Shown here: positions 34,567 through 47,961 of the stretch, piece after piece
Layout of the letters: each line of letters opens with the position of its first letter
Numbering within the stretch: the first letter of the stretch is position 1
Assembly (NCBI RefSeq): GCF_029784155.1
Contig: NC_073693.1
Span: forward strand, 230,073,621 to 230,137,620
Direction of reading: 5' to 3'
Source: Uranotaenia lowii
Taxonomy: Eukaryota > Arthropoda > Insecta > Diptera > Culicidae
Length of the DNA stretch: 64,000 nucleotides
The notes under the pieces: generated by a model
Seen by the model: only the letters and a program-made list of their open reading frames with translations
What the model was told of the DNA's origin: nothing
Database searches by the model: none
Position numbers and translations under genes: made by a program

Positions 34567-36854
34567 TATAAGCCAATAACTTTTGCACTTACACTTACTT
34601 TTTGTAGTTACAATTTTTGCACTTACATTGACTCTAAGGGACTCATATGAAAAGTTCACTCAAGTTATCCGGCATTTCAAGCACCTGGTAACCCTAACCA
34701 TTTCTCACATTAGCCAGACGAGATCCGAATGCGGGTTAGTGTAAGAGATGAATGCAATTACTTATTCATAAATCTTCCATTCCAACCGACACGAAAGCGT
34801 CCATCATCCGGGAGGTTCAGTTTCTTCCCGGAATCCAACGGTAGCTGAAGGGCTAAAGTACCCTAAAATTGGATCACACATGCATTGCAACATTTGTGTG
34901 AATGTGGGACATTCGTTCTCGTTCAATTCCTTCTGGCAGCGGCAGAAGCAGCAATAACGAGGGCTAAGGGGTAGATTTGATAAATGGAAATAAATATTGA
35001 CGAGCTGTATGGAATCAAAATAAACTGCAAGCAACTGATATTTTATTTTAAGTAGTAGAACTTCTTAAAGTTCGATGAAATCGATCTGGTTCTAATTATC
35101 ACTATCACCATATCAATATAGCAAAAACTTTAATTTTGAGAAATCAAGTATTTCTTAATGGAAATAATAATAATCAAATGAGAAAAATGTAAAATTTTAG
35201 TTTTCAAAATTGGATTATTGAAAAGATACAGTGAAGCTCATCTCGACAATTATCAATCGACATTTTTGAAAATTTGCGACATAATAGAAGAGACTCTCTC
35301 CTATTTCACGCACTTTTAAGGAAAACAAATAATCAGAGGCTCTAGAACAACTTTTTTATTTGAAGATTTGCGAAAAGAATGCAAAAGCGAAATTTTCAAG
35401 TTTCGCTAATAATTTTTTCCAAGCACTTCAAATTTACTATTTTTGAGCTAAAATGTGTTAAAATTCTTTCAAAAATAAAACATAACTCAAACATTATTGT
35501 TGATAAAATGCTTTTAATCAAAAACTTTGGCAAAAATGTTGAATCTCGAAGAAGTTATTAAAAATAATAAAAACTTTCTAGAATTAGTTTTAACATTAAC
35601 CCTCATCCGCATTAGATTTCATTACACTAATCAGTACTTGTGGTATCAATTTGACACCACAAGCTCAAACCGTTATAACTTTTGGTGTGTTAGACCGATT
35701 TAAACAAAACTTACATCAAAAAAAACCTTGTAATGTCAGTAAAATATGTTTAGAACATTATATACAGCTAAAGTTACAAGTTTTCTCGTTATTTGGCATG
35801 AAAGAAAAAAAAAATCCGAAAAAACATGCCTCACGAAAACTGCTGTAGTTCATATATAACACGTCCAAAAAAATATTTGCCTTATGCATATGAAAGCTGA
35901 AGTTAATGCCTACATCATGAAGACAAGAAATGTATTTATAAATTTTTTTTCATGAAATGGTCACAAAAAGTTCAAAAAAGTGGTCTAAAAAAACTACTTT
36001 TCATTCGATTGCTAGTAAATACTGTTTGAGCGATGGTAGAGTTTTAGAAAAAATATGACAACAAACTTTATTAAAATTCTAACATTTTGCTTTCTTTAGA
36101 TTTTTGATGCAACAAAAATTGAAATTACTGGAAATTTTTAAAGTTCACTACTTTGCGCAATTTTTTTACAAATTGAAATTTCATCTGTTTTTGTGGTCCA
36201 CCGTCAGGTTGTACCCGGATTTTCAGTGCTTTTACTTTGTTTGGACCAATCAAAAGTATATTCATTGGAAAGCTAATTTAATCTACATTCTAGTGAGGTG
36301 CAACAAATCACGCTGTGAGATTTCTTAAAAATATGAAAATTATAATCGTAAAATCATTCCTGAATTTCTAGAACTACAAGCACCGCGTCCAGCAAAACGT
36401 GTTTGTTTGCTCTCCGAGTAGGTACGGTGGGTGGTGATTTGGGCAGAGAGCGAAGCCGACAGACGAAGAAATGCACGACACGCATCGTTATTTCGTCATT
36501 ATGATCATTTCTATCGGAGACAGAATGCTGTTTTGAGTTGAGTGAAGAAATTTTCAATTCAATCATTCAAAAATATTTACAGTTCTACTTTTATACAGTT
36601 TGAAGATCTTTAAATTACATTTTGTAGATTTTTTTTAAAAACTTTTTTTTATTTGTTCCGCCTTAATTGCATGACCTGTTTTTTTTTAATTTATTTTAAC
36701 TAAACTTTACATCAATAGTTGAGTGCACTGCCTGTTTCATATATAATTTTTATAATCACTATTTAAAAAAAACCTTTATATCTAAAAACTAGAACTGATC
36801 AATATTTACTGATTTCCATTCTACAATACAATTGTTCGAATTTGCAACATTCAA
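34567..36854. other. Noncoding, no gene seen
   Basis: It includes balanced-composition patches (34680-34980 and 36360-36550) and AT-rich parts. TTAACCCTCATCCGC at 35596 resembles a piggyBac-type end, but no partner end was found. Confidence 0.4.
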
Positions 36855-36857
36855 TTA

Positions 36858-38672
36858 CACTAGTTTACAGCATTTTTGAACTCAGTAAACTGAAGGTCAT
36901 TTCCAATGTGAAATCGGGCGCTGAATCCGAAAATGAAATTCAAAAAAATCTCAGTAGAACCGTTTTTGAGTTATGCTCCAAATATGAAATTTCGAAAAAA
37001 TTAAAAAAGTTCTTGTACTTATATTTAAATATCTCGAACGGCATAACAGTAATTTGAAATCCCTCTTTTGCATATTGAAGGTGAATAAGTTGTCTATCGA
37101 TCATCTGAACACTGTTTTTGCATTTGACCAACAGTATTGTTGATATTAGTGACTTTATGAGAAAAAAAAATATAAAATACGAATTTTTTTAGAGAAAATT
37201 TCGCTTCAACGAAAGTTTTAGACTCGATGGTAGCATTAAAAAAATCTGATTTTCTTTTGCGCTTAAATGTCAATTTAAAACAAAGATTTCAAGTGTTAAT
37301 TTATCAAAATCGGTTGAAAATTGAAGAAGTTATGGCTACTTTACCATAACTGAAATTTTTGGAGTTTTTAATAATTTAACGAACCGCAGTACACTTATCA
37401 TAGTATAGGAAAAATGAAACAGGAGAAATCTCACTCGCTCCAAGTCAAAATAATTTATTAGCTTACCAGAAGTTCACATGCCAAGTTTCAGGAAGATCTG
37501 ACCATAGGGAGGGGTTACTTAAGTCTCAAACGTGAATAAAATTTTGAGCTATTTTGCCCGGAAGGAACGAAAAATACTGGTTTTTCATCAATAACTTTTT
37601 TCATCACTAGCTGATTGTTTTTTATGGTTGATTTTCTTAAAGCCTAAGTTGAGACAAATATTTCACCCGAAGACTGTAACTCGATTGGATTTGAAACAGA
37701 AAAGTTATTGCGGTTTAAAGATTGTATTTTGGTCGAAAATTGTCGAATAAAACGCAATGCGTAAAAAGTACTCATTGCGTGTTGGACAAAATTTGCGGCC
37801 TTTGAACCGCAATAACTTTTCTGTTTCAAATCCAATCGAGTTACAGTCTTCGGGTGAAATATTTGTCTCAACTTAGGCTTCAAGAATATCAACCATAAAA
37901 AACAATCAGCTAGTGATGAAAAAAGTTATTGAAGAAAAACCAGTATTTTTCGTTCCTTCCGGGCAAAATAGCTCAAAATTTTATTCACGTTTGAGACTTA
38001 AGTAACCCCTCCCTATGGTCAGATCTTCCTGAAACTTGGCATGTGAACTTCTGGTAAGCTAATGAATAATTTTTACTTGGAACGAGTGAGATTTATTATG
38101 TTTCATTCTTCCTATACTATGATAAGTGTACTGCGGTTCGTTAAATTATTAAAAACTCCAAAAATTTCAGTTATGGTAAAGTAGTCATAACTTCTTCAAT
38201 TTTCAACCGATTTTGATAAATAACCACTTGAAATCTTTGTTTTATATTGACATTCAAGCGCAAAAGAAAATCAGATTTTTTAAATGCTACCATCGAGTCT
38301 AAAACTTTCGTTGAAACAAAATTTTCTCTAAAAAAATGCGTATTTTATAATTTTTTTTCTCATAAAGTCACTAATATCAGCAATATTGTTGGTCAAACGC
38401 AAAAACAGTGTTCAGATGATCGATAGACAACTTATTCACCTTCAATATGCAAAAGAGGGATTTCAAATTACTGTTATGCCGTCCGAGATATTTAAATATA
38501 AGTACAAGAACTATTTTAATTTTTTCGAAATTTCATATTTGGAGCATAACTCAAAAACGGTTCTACTGAGATTTTTTTGAATTTCATTTTCGGATTCAGC
38601 GCCCGATTTTACATTAAAAATGTTGGTCAGTTAATCAAGTTCACGATTTTTTTAAAATTTTGTAAACTAGTG
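36858..38672. mobile_element. CACTA-ended fold-back element, monomer 1
   Basis: It begins CACTAGTTTAC and ends GTAAACTAGTG. After ~90 bases that differ between the two sides, almost the whole element is one long inverted repeat with its centre near 37765 (GCAATGCG..CATTGCG). TTA precedes it (36855-36857). The CACTA end and 3-base duplication suggest the CACTA (CMC/EnSpm) superfamily. No transposase; short ORFs are mirrored on both strands because of the palindrome. Confidence 0.85.
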
Positions 38673-40486
38673 ACTAGTTTACAGCATTTTTGAACTCAGT
38701 AAACTGAAGGTCATTTCCAATGTGAAATCGGGCGCTGAATCCGAAAATGAAAGTCAAAAAAATCTCAGTAGAACCGTTTTTGAGTTATGCTCCAAATATG
38801 AAATTTCGAAAAAATTGAAAAAGTTCTTGTACTTAGATTAAAATATCTCGGACGGCATAACAGTAATTTGAAATCTCTCTTTTGCATATTGAAGGTGAAT
38901 AAATTTTCTATCGATCATCTGAACACTGTTTTTGCGTTTGACCAACAATATTGCTGATATTAGTGACTTTATGAGAAAAAAAATTATAAAAAACGCATTT
39001 TTCTAGAGAAAATTTTGTTTCAACTTAAGTTTTAGACTCGATGGTATCATTTAAAAAATCTGGTTTTCTTTTGCGCTTAAATGTCAATTTAAAACAAAGA
39101 TTTCAAGTGGTTATTTATCAAAATCGGTTGAAAATTGAAGAAGTTATGGCTACTTTACCATAACTGTAATTTTTGCAGTTTTTCATAATTTAACGAACCG
39201 CAGTACACTTATCATAGTATAGGAAGAACGAAACATGATAAATCTCACTCGCTCCAAGCCAAAATTTTTGATTAGCTTACCAGAAGGTCACATGCCAAGT
39301 TTCAGGAAGATCTGACCATAGGGAGGGGTTGCTTAAGTCTCAAACGTGAATAAAATTTTAAGGTATTTTGACCGGAAGGAACGAAAAATACTGGTTTTTC
39401 ATCAACAACTTTTTTCATCACAAGCTGATTGTTTTTTATGGTTAATTTTCTTAAAACCTAAGTTGAGACAAATATTTCACCCGAAGACTGTAACTCGATT
39501 GGATTTGAAACAGAAAAGTTATTGCGGTTCAAAGATTGTATTTTGGTCGAAAATTGTCGTAAAAAACGCAATGCGTAAAAAGTACTCATTGCGTGTTGGA
39601 CAAAATTTGCGGCCTTTGAACTGCAATAACTTTTCTGTTTCAAATCCAATCGAGTTACAGTCTTCGGGTGAAATATTTGTCTCAACTTAGGCTTTAAGAA
39701 AATCATCCATAAAAAACAATCAGCTAATGATGAAAAAAGTTATTGATGAAAAACCAGTATTTTTCGTTCCTTCCGGTCAAAATACCTCAAAATTTTATTC
39801 ACGTTTGAGACTTAAGCAACCCCTCCCTATGGTCAAATCTTCCTGAAACTTGGCATGTGACCTTCTGGTAAGCTAATCAAAAATTTTGGCTTGGAGCGAG
39901 TGAGATTTATCATGTTTCGTTCTTCCTATACTATGATAAGTGTACTGCGGTTCGTTAAATTATGAAAAACTGCAAAAATTTCAGTTATGGTAAAGTAGCC
40001 AGACCTTTTTAAATTTTCAACCGATTTTGATAAATAACCACTTGAAATCTTTGTTTTAAATTGACATTTAAGCGCAAAAGAAAGCCAGATTTTTTAAATG
40101 CTACCATCGAGTATAAAACTTAAGTTGAAACAAAATTTTCTCTAAAAAAATGCGTTTTTTATAATTTTTTTTCTCATAAAGTCACTAATATCAGCAATGT
40201 TGTTGGTCAAACGCAAAAACAGTGTTCAGATGATCGATAGAAAATTTATTCACCTTCAATATGCAAAAGAGAGATTTCAAATTACTGTTATGCCGTCCGA
40301 GATATTTTAATCTAAGTACAAGAACTTTTTTAATTTTCCCGAAATTTCACATTTCGAGCATAACTCAAAAACGGTTCTACTGAGATTTTTTTGAATTTCA
40401 TTTTCAGATTCAGCGCTCAATTTTACATTAAAAATGTTGGTCAGTTAATCAAGTTCACGATTTTTTTAAAATTTTGTAAACTAGTG
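38673..40486. mobile_element. CACTA-ended fold-back element, monomer 2
   Basis: It starts ACTAGTTTAC directly after monomer 1 (the C of CACTA is missing or shared) and ends GTAAACTAGTG, followed by TTA (40487-40489). It has the same layout as monomer 1 with its centre near 39575. The left unique ~90 bases and right unique ~90 bases match those of monomer 1, so this is a head-to-tail duplicate of the whole fold-back rather than an independent insertion. Confidence 0.85.
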
Positions 40487-40548
40487 TTATCTTATGTATG
40501 TATGTACTTCATATCACTCCAAACTACTGAGCAGAAAGAGAAAGGTTT

Positions 40549-41622
40549 TCAGTGCTGTTCAGATTTTGATCTGCCTCGAGCTCGAGTAAGTGCTGTCTGT
40601 ACCTCCAAGAATTTAGGAGAAGGTGTAACAGTCAAGAAACTTGAATTTAATTCTGTGGATGTTTTGAAATCATTTCTACTGTAAGTTTCAATTTCCTTCT
40701 GTCCACGTTTTGTCCTCTCAGCGTTCGTTTTCGCATATGCAGTCTCCATTTCTTCAATCGCTGTGTCATTTCTCTCATGCTCCAGATCAATCGGTGTTCC
40801 GAGACCTCCGATCGATGTTTTGAGTTATTTCCATTACTGATTACCTCACTTCCTGCCTCCTCGCTTACCTCGTCGTTGGTCTGATCGCACTGGCTCTCTA
40901 CTGATTGTATATCAGCTGATTGACATTGCACAGTTCTGTCAACATTCTGCACATCTGCAGCCGTCTGTAACTGACGACTTGGTCCTGCAACAACGTCACT
41001 GTACCGTGGAACTTGCTGAGATAACCTGCTATTCACCGTTATGCATTCGGGACAATTCGCCTTGATGTGTTCTTTACTTCCACAAACAATACACTTATTT
41101 ACTAAACCTTCATAGAACATACGAGCTTGGAAGCTGCGCACGTGCACTGTCGCTGGAATCTCATTCATGATTTCCACATGTAGTCCACGCACACCTGTCC
41201 AGATCGGGAAACGAGTTTCACTGCTGTATTTTCCGCAAACCATTTTCTGTATAACTCCAAATTTTGAAAGGACTTCCGACAACTCTTTATCCTCTATTTT
41301 CGGTAGTAAATGAAAAATTCGAACGTACTTGAACACGGTGGATGCTTCAGAAATGATTACAACTGTCGAATTATTGAAATTGTAATAGAACTCCATCGAT
41401 GATGGCAACCACGACAACGTATCTTTCGCTTGTTATTCAGACTTAAATTTTAAGTAGGCACACAATGATCCTCTGGCTCTCTGTACATTGCCAGAAGATT
41501 TCCACAAACTAATTTGATTTTCAGTTTCAAAAATTGAAAGATTTCAAAATCTGATCTCAGAATTGCCAGGTCCTAAAAAATTTTTCTGAGTTGGTTCTAG
41601 CTTCTTCCATTTTGGATCCCAT
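40549..41622 (-). pseudogene. Non-LTR retrotransposon ORF1 (gag-like, CCHC) relic
   Basis: The minus-strand start is probably the ATG at 41620-41622 (MGSKMEEARTNSEKF). Then come LVCGNLLAMYREPE and KFKSE, a TAA stop near 41433, and the long clean part from LSWLPSSMEFYYN. The latter includes RIFHLLPKIEDKELSE, RFPIWTGVRGLHVEI and one CCHC knuckle CIVCGSKEHIKANC, followed by a Gln/Ser-rich tail. A frame change near 40745 restores ETAYAKTNAERTKRGQ and the C terminus RARGRSKSEQH, which stops at 40549. A ~350-residue ORF1 with one CCHC knuckle is typical of insect non-LTR elements, where it coats the RNA. About 130 bases upstream of the start look like its 5' UTR. The downstream ORF2 is missing; the CACTA-ended dimer lies 62 bases beyond the stop. 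Clade not assigned. Confidence 0.8.
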
Positions 41623-41629
41623 TGTCACG

Positions 41630-42993
41630 AATCTCTCCGACTGGATATAAGCTATTGTGTTGAACAAAAGCAAACTTTATCAGTAACTTAGCTACTCAAG
41701 GCTAAACGAAACGTCACAGCTAAGAAAAGACGACCACTCCGTTTGAAGTACGAACACCAAATAACCAACATTGAATGATAAAAAAATCTACCTTCTTTAT
41801 TTTTTATTATTAAAACAACAAAGTGATATCAACAGAATATTCTGGTTTAAAGATCAAGTCACCTCACTCTTACCTATATGTAGAGAAGAATCTGGGGTCT
41901 TGTTCCCATTTGTTGTCTTCATCATATCTTTCAGGAAAAAAAACAACTTGCCGTCTTTTACAGTTTTTCAAATCATGGTACTTCTAATTTTTTTCCTCTA
42001 TAAATAGTGATTCTTTCTTTTTTAAAAAAGGCTCCACTTCTTTATTCAAGACTTCAACCATTGCACAATTAGTAATTTCACAGAGTTTAGAGAAAATTTA
42101 CATAACAGAACCTGTGTCACAGATCACAGAGTTTTGAGAAAAATCACAGATTTTTGAGAAACCTTTTCATATTTCATCATGCCAGGTACTCAAATCAAAT
42201 GCCTTGCAGATCAAACCTAACATCAGAATAATGTTTGACACAAAAAAAGATTACCTAAAATAAAAAATCAAAATAAATAACAAGAATAACCAGCATCAGT
42301 TTGAAACAATAAATGTGTAAATTGTTTGAATTCTCTAAAACATTGAATAGAGTAAATCCACAGACCAACAAACGCATTTCTAGGGTCAATTTTTTCACAC
42401 TCCGTGTTGTTTGGCATTTAAGATTGCGTTTATGAAATTTAACACAAATCACAAATCTTTGTTATAGATAATCACCAAAAGTCACATCCTTCTATTTAGT
42501 ATATACGTAAGTAGTCGAATATAATTGACAAACAACAAAAATATTGGAATAAAAAATTTTGGTTAAAATTGCTTGGTGTCGAAAACGTTTTAAAAATGAT
42601 TAAAAAAAGAACGTATTGTCTCATTTTGTTAATTTTTTATACCAAAGTAAATCATATTCCACCGTGACGTAAAATCGCATTTCACGCCTTTTCTAAACTG
42701 TTGTCATTCTAGAAGTCCATCAATGAAAAAAAAAAAACAGTAGCAAACGGTCGAAAATTGAATTTTCTTCAAAATGAGCATAATTTGGTAATTAAAAATT
42801 TATGTTGTTTGTGTTGTGAATGATTGTTTTTGTGACGTGAAATTATGCTAGAATTGACAATTTTTGACTTCAGTATGTTCTCTCTGTGGTAGTAGGATAT
42901 CGGTGTCTTCAAATGAGTTGTAGAGAATACAATTACCAATAATTTGATGTACATAGCTTCTCAATTTAACAACACGAACAAAGATTTGTAACC
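41630..42993. other. AT-rich, relics only
   Basis: At 42050-42180 there are several ATCACAGA(G/T)TTT phrases, like the hAT-like MITE at 50223-50973, so a decayed relative is likely. No gene seen. Confidence 0.45.
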
Positions 42994-42997
42994 TTAA

Positions 42998-43364
42998 CCC
43001 TTTAATGCATAGGGTTGCTTTAAAATAACACTTACCAAAATCCAAATATCTTGAAAAAACTTGGATATTTTCGAAAAAAAGTAGTGTTTGGAAAATTGTT
43101 GTCTTTTTTCAGATTTACGAATTCAAAAAAAAAAATTCAATCTCAATCAATCACAAACGCATTCTTGCACCCAATTAACAAGGTTTGGATGATTTTGGCA
43201 AAATCTGATTGAAATTAATCAAGAATTTTAAAAATTATTTTTCATCTTACTTTTATAATACTCAAATTAACTACTTCAAACCTGTTAAATTGTGTTATTC
43301 GATTAAAATGTTATTATTTCACTGAACTGCTATTCTCATTTTAAAAACGTCAAGCTTTAAAGGG
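42998..43364. mobile_element. piggyBac-like MITE, 367 bp
   Basis: TTAA (42994-42997), CCCTTTAATGCATAGGG at the left end, AAGCTTTAAAGGG at the right end, TTAA (43365-43368). The TTAA duplication and CCC..GGG ends fit piggyBac-type elements. The interior is AT-rich without coding capacity. Confidence 0.75.
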
Positions 43365-43368
43365 TTAA

Positions 43369-44689
43369 TGTTATAGCGTGAATTCACTCATTTTATGTAC
43401 AGTTTCAAGTGATCTTTTGTTACTCCGACTTGTACAATTATCAATTTCCAGTATGTTTTGCTAACTTTTTTCCTAACTCTAATAGTGACAAACGTTAAAA
43501 TTACTACTGTTTCTCTCAGTCTTTATTGGAAGATTCACAATTTTTTCAATATTTGTTTTTATTTAAGAAATAACGAACTTATTCAAAAATAAACTAAATT
43601 ATGTCCGATTAGTACAAATCCGACCATCTGGAGGTTTTTCAATGGTATTTCAATGAATTTTTATTCTACAAAAAATCAAATTTTGAGACATGAGTTGAGT
43701 CATTGAATAAAAAAATTGTTTCTACCCAATGAAACAGTGTTTGTTGGCTTAAAAACGTTTTTTGTAATTTTAGAAATTAATAAATTCTTTTATTTAAAAT
43801 AATTATACTGAGAAAGTTGTCAGCAACTTCCAACAAAAAAATTGATTTTTAAATTATAAAAAAAAAATGTTTAAATTTTTTTCTATTTTGGCTTTGGATT
43901 TTTGTGATTTGAATCATCAAAATTATCAGTGTAGAATGTGTCCAGTTTTTATAGTTAAAAAGTGTTTTATGATGCTTCAGTTGACGGTAACTTAAATGAC
44001 ACATCTAAATGACAAGAAGAATAACCAGCATCAGTTAGGAAAGATTAAGTAGTAAACTGTTTGAGTTCAACCGAAATATGGTTTAGAGATAACCCACAGA
44101 CAGGTGCTGATTAAAACTCATTGCTCATAGCCATTTTATTTACACTTCCTTGAAACTTCACAGAGCTTTGTTTCAGAATTTTTATCAAAAATCACAATAT
44201 AAGATAATTTAACTAATCGAAAACATTGAATTTTTCGGAAACCTTGACCATGAGTCTACTTTTGCTTTGAAAATATGGTGTCATGAAGTTCATATAATTT
44301 TCCAACACCTGAAATATTGAAATAAAGGATTTTGGTAAAATTGTTTGATTTCGAAAACGTTTCTAAATTATTTAAAAAGATCTTTTTGTTAAGTTTTTTT
44401 TTCAAATTTTTAACTCATGAAAATTTGTCCACATTAGATTTTCGTAAGTTTTGCCAGTTACGAGACGTAGATAAGGAATCAGCCTACCCCACGGATGAAG
44501 TCTCTTCACTCTTTCTTTCCTAACTCTATTAAATAAAAGCGTTATCCATAGACATTTGAAAAAATACGAATTTTTAATTGCTTTTGTATTTAAAATTTAT
44601 TCTTCAAAAGAACTTGTTGAAATTCGTTTTTTAATTTTTCAAGAAAATGGATGTTTATACTAGACTGATGTGATACTAGACTGAGTTTA
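43369..44689. other. AT-rich, no gene seen
   Basis: No recognisable element ends. Short phrases such as AACCAGCATCAGTTAGGA (44027) and AACCAGCATCAGTTTGAA (42288) recur, pointing to another decayed dispersed repeat. Confidence 0.4.
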
Positions 44690-45074
44690 TTTGGGGTTAT
44701 TTTTGCATCTCTAAAACCCTAGGATCTTTAAAGCTTCGTTTTGGTTAAAAAATCACCCAGGATATTTTTGCATAATTTTTAAGGTATGTTTACATTAGTA
44801 AATTTGGAATTCAATGTTTGTATGAGAAAATTGAATATTTTGTTCGTAAGAATCAACATTATTCCGGTTTCTACTGTGTTCTACTTGGTTTCACAGAAAA
44901 ATAAAAAAATTATGTTGATTTTTCAGAAAAAAAAATCAATTTTCCCATACAAACATAACAGTGAAAATTTACTTATGTAAACGTCAACGTTTCGCGAAAA
45001 ATTTTGGATGTGATTTGAACCAAAACGAAGCTTTTGAAACCCCAGGGTTCAAGGAATTCAAAAATGACCCCAAA
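44690..45074. mobile_element. Palindromic MITE, copy 1 (385 bp)
   Basis: TTTGGGGTTATTTTTG..AAAGCTTCGTTTTGGTT at the left is mirrored by AACCAAAACGAAGCTTTTG..CAAAAATGACCCCAAA at the right, about 65 bases each. The core includes TTGTATGAGAAAATTGAAT, shared with the copy at 57961-58461. Confidence 0.75.
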
Positions 45075-47961
45075 TCGAATCATTTTATTTTGATACTCTT
45101 TGTGTTCTTATTTGAAAAACAATCTCATGAAATTTCTGATAATGTCTATTTGAAAAAAACAAAAAAAATAATAAAGTTCAATATTGTTCTTTTATATGCC
45201 AGTTCACCCAGACGAGAATCTTCTGACATTTTCCAGATTAAGCGATTATCCAGAGTGTACGTTTACAAAGTAATTTGAAAAAATGGGCTATTTTCAGATT
45301 TTTATTAGGGGAATAGAACTAAGGTAGGCAAGAAGAAAGGTGTTTTCAACAAAATCATTTTTGTTTTTCCGTTGTATTACCCAAAAAATCTGTAACGGGT
45401 TTCTGTAAAGCTAATTCCATTCATTTCATTTAAAAATTATGCCGAACAATTTGTATCTTTAATATCACTCTTGGAAAAAAAATGATTATAGTACCAAACC
45501 TTATCCAGTTTTCAGGAATTAGTGTAAGAATGCAATGATAAGTTTTGGCTTAATATTGTACAATTTTGAAAATACGAACAGAATAGAAAAATTCTGTAAA
45601 ATCTGTGAAAAATGTGAAAATGTTAGAATTTCTGTGATCTCTGAAGCTTCTGTGATGCAAATTTGCTTAAAATTCTGTGAAATTACAAATGTTTCTGTAA
45701 TTTTGGCTACCACGGTAAACTTCAGGATTGCTCGGGGATGTACCGAACATAAATCATCGCTGAAGTTTCTGATGAAATGGAATCAAAACAGTTTGTCAAA
45801 AGTTTTCCTTTTTTCCATACATACTACTAGCTGGTCGAAAATCCCCAATATTTATTCCAAAAAACGATTACTGAATATAGAGTAGATTACATTTATGAAG
45901 TACCTGTGTTGTGTTGTTTATTCGTTTATGAAGAGTAAGTTGCCGAACCATTTGATTAAACTGAATTACTTGAACCGAAATTCATAATTTTTCGAAAATC
46001 ACTCTCCCAATCTTAAACAAACCACAATCACCCCCGGGGTCATAAAAGTTGCCGACGAAAACTACCAACCCTTTTGCCGGTGATAGTTTGCTCCACGAAA
46101 ACCACGGAAAAAAGCTTCCAGCCAGACAAATTCCAGTCATCGTTTTCAGCTGAAAGTTATTTTAAGAAAATATTCTCGGGAGTTGAGGAGCGCACCACGA
46201 AAGATGATAATTTTATTCATCGCCGCAGTATGGCAAGTGTTTTCCCATTAATTCCATCACTATGACGGGAGAAAGGGTGAGATAGAATGGAACAGAAAAA
46301 CATCTCAACTCAACTAACTTTGATGAGCTTTTCTGCGGACGAATTTCATTATTTTCACTAGTTTTTTTTTTTCTTGTTGCTCGCCATCATCCCAAAGGAC
46401 CGTGAATCGAAAATGGATGGGTTTAATGTAAACTTTGGTTTGAAGACCGGTGCGATTTGTTCAGTTGCAGCTAGTCTTTTCTTTCAATTTTCTGTCCTTC
46501 AATGGTAATACATTGAACTATTTTTTGTCTGCTAATCCTTTTTGCTAACGAATGTAAGAGAAATTTGTTATACAATATATCATAATTCATGACTATTTTC
46601 ATGATTTCGACAGACTAGCTTCAATTTTGTAGCAACATTGTATGAAAGTTCCATTTTAACTCCACAATGATCCAATTGAATACTTCTTGGAACTTTCTTC
46701 CCAACGTCCATCGTAAAGATACAAACTTTGGACGAGGTAACATAATATGCAGAAATTTGTGTGCTTTTGGGTTTTCGCGATTGTTGGAAATCCATTTAGC
46801 TTTTCTGGTTACTGGAAAGAACTAGTGCTGGTGACGACATTTCCCTTCTCAGACTCAAGTCCTGCAGCAAGCAAACTTTCACGCGCAAACCTATTAAAAC
46901 TTTTCCAAACCGTTAGCGTCAGTGCACGAAATGCACTTTTGCTTGTCATGGACCATGAAGCGTGTCACTTGAGTTGTTCAATTTTAGCAAAATTACATTT
47001 TATGAAACAGATTATTTAATTTTGTGCTTTGTCAAAAGATTGTTTCAAAAAAATTGTTAAAGTATTTTAATTTGAATATAAAATAGTTACTAGATTGAAA
47101 ATACGTTTTTAAATTTTAATCAAGTCCTAACAACCGACTCAGTCTCGTGACATCGCGAAAACTTGCTGAAGAGCTACGCAAGTATTCTGAAAGTTCCAAG
47201 TGTCATTCTGAAATGGAAGAAGAGAGCACTTTTTCAAAAGCTTTTTTTTTCTTTTACGTGTTTATCGATTTAGGAGAACAATTTGGCTTATTGGTGCCGC
47301 TGAGAAATTTATAAAACTGACTGACAAAATCCGGTCATCACTTTGTAATGAAACCCGGGCTTAAATGGGAACTGATGACGATTTTTTATTTTCTCACAAA
47401 AAGACCCCGACAAGAGGTGAATCATCGGATAAAGTTTAAATCAGATTGCTTTTACGTAATCGAATCTTCCGACAGAGGCGGATGGGTTCTCCAATCAGAG
47501 TGCTGAGAGCAATATTTGAAAAATGGGTTGCAGCAGTAAAACTGTTGAATGGCTTCAGAGTTTTCGAAAGCTGAAGGATGAGTAACGAGTAACTGTGTCC
47601 AGTGGGAATCAATTTCGATCAAACTCGAAACTTAAATCAACGAACCGGTAACAGAAGCAGCAATGGGCATAATTAGTGAAGATCACGATTCGAGAATGAA
47701 CTTTCTCCAGACGAGGTCAGCAGCACAGTTAAATGGTTGATGGATCGATTGATTTGGGAATGAATATATTTGACCCCTTAAGAAGTTGCGAGCTTACGAA
47801 AAAAGTAAAATAAGACTATTTTTTAGACATTAACCTCAATACTATTCTAATTGAAGCGAACTTTACTGAAAATCTTGAGATAAGAAAATCCCTAACAATC
47901 ATTGTGGAAATTTCCATAATTTTTTTTTCGTCAAAACTCAATAATCAAAATCCGTTTCACT
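45075..47961. other. Noncoding, mixed composition
   Basis: At 45570-45715 phrases AATTCTGTGAAATTAC and ATTTTGGCTACC mark a relic of the hAT-like MITE family seen at 50223. From 46010 to 46560 and 47100 to 47770 the sequence is balanced in composition and free of recognised repeats, so it may be older unique host DNA. No exon could be supported. Confidence 0.4.

Noticed and set aside
35596..35615. piggyBac-like MITE starting TTAACCCTCATCCGC
   Set aside because: No matching right end with GGG and TTAA was found within the next 1 kb.
37644..39706. Repeated 60-114-codon ORFs around 37-40 kb as a gene family
   Set aside because: They are the same fold-back arm translated in each of its alternating copies; the sequence is noncoding repeat.
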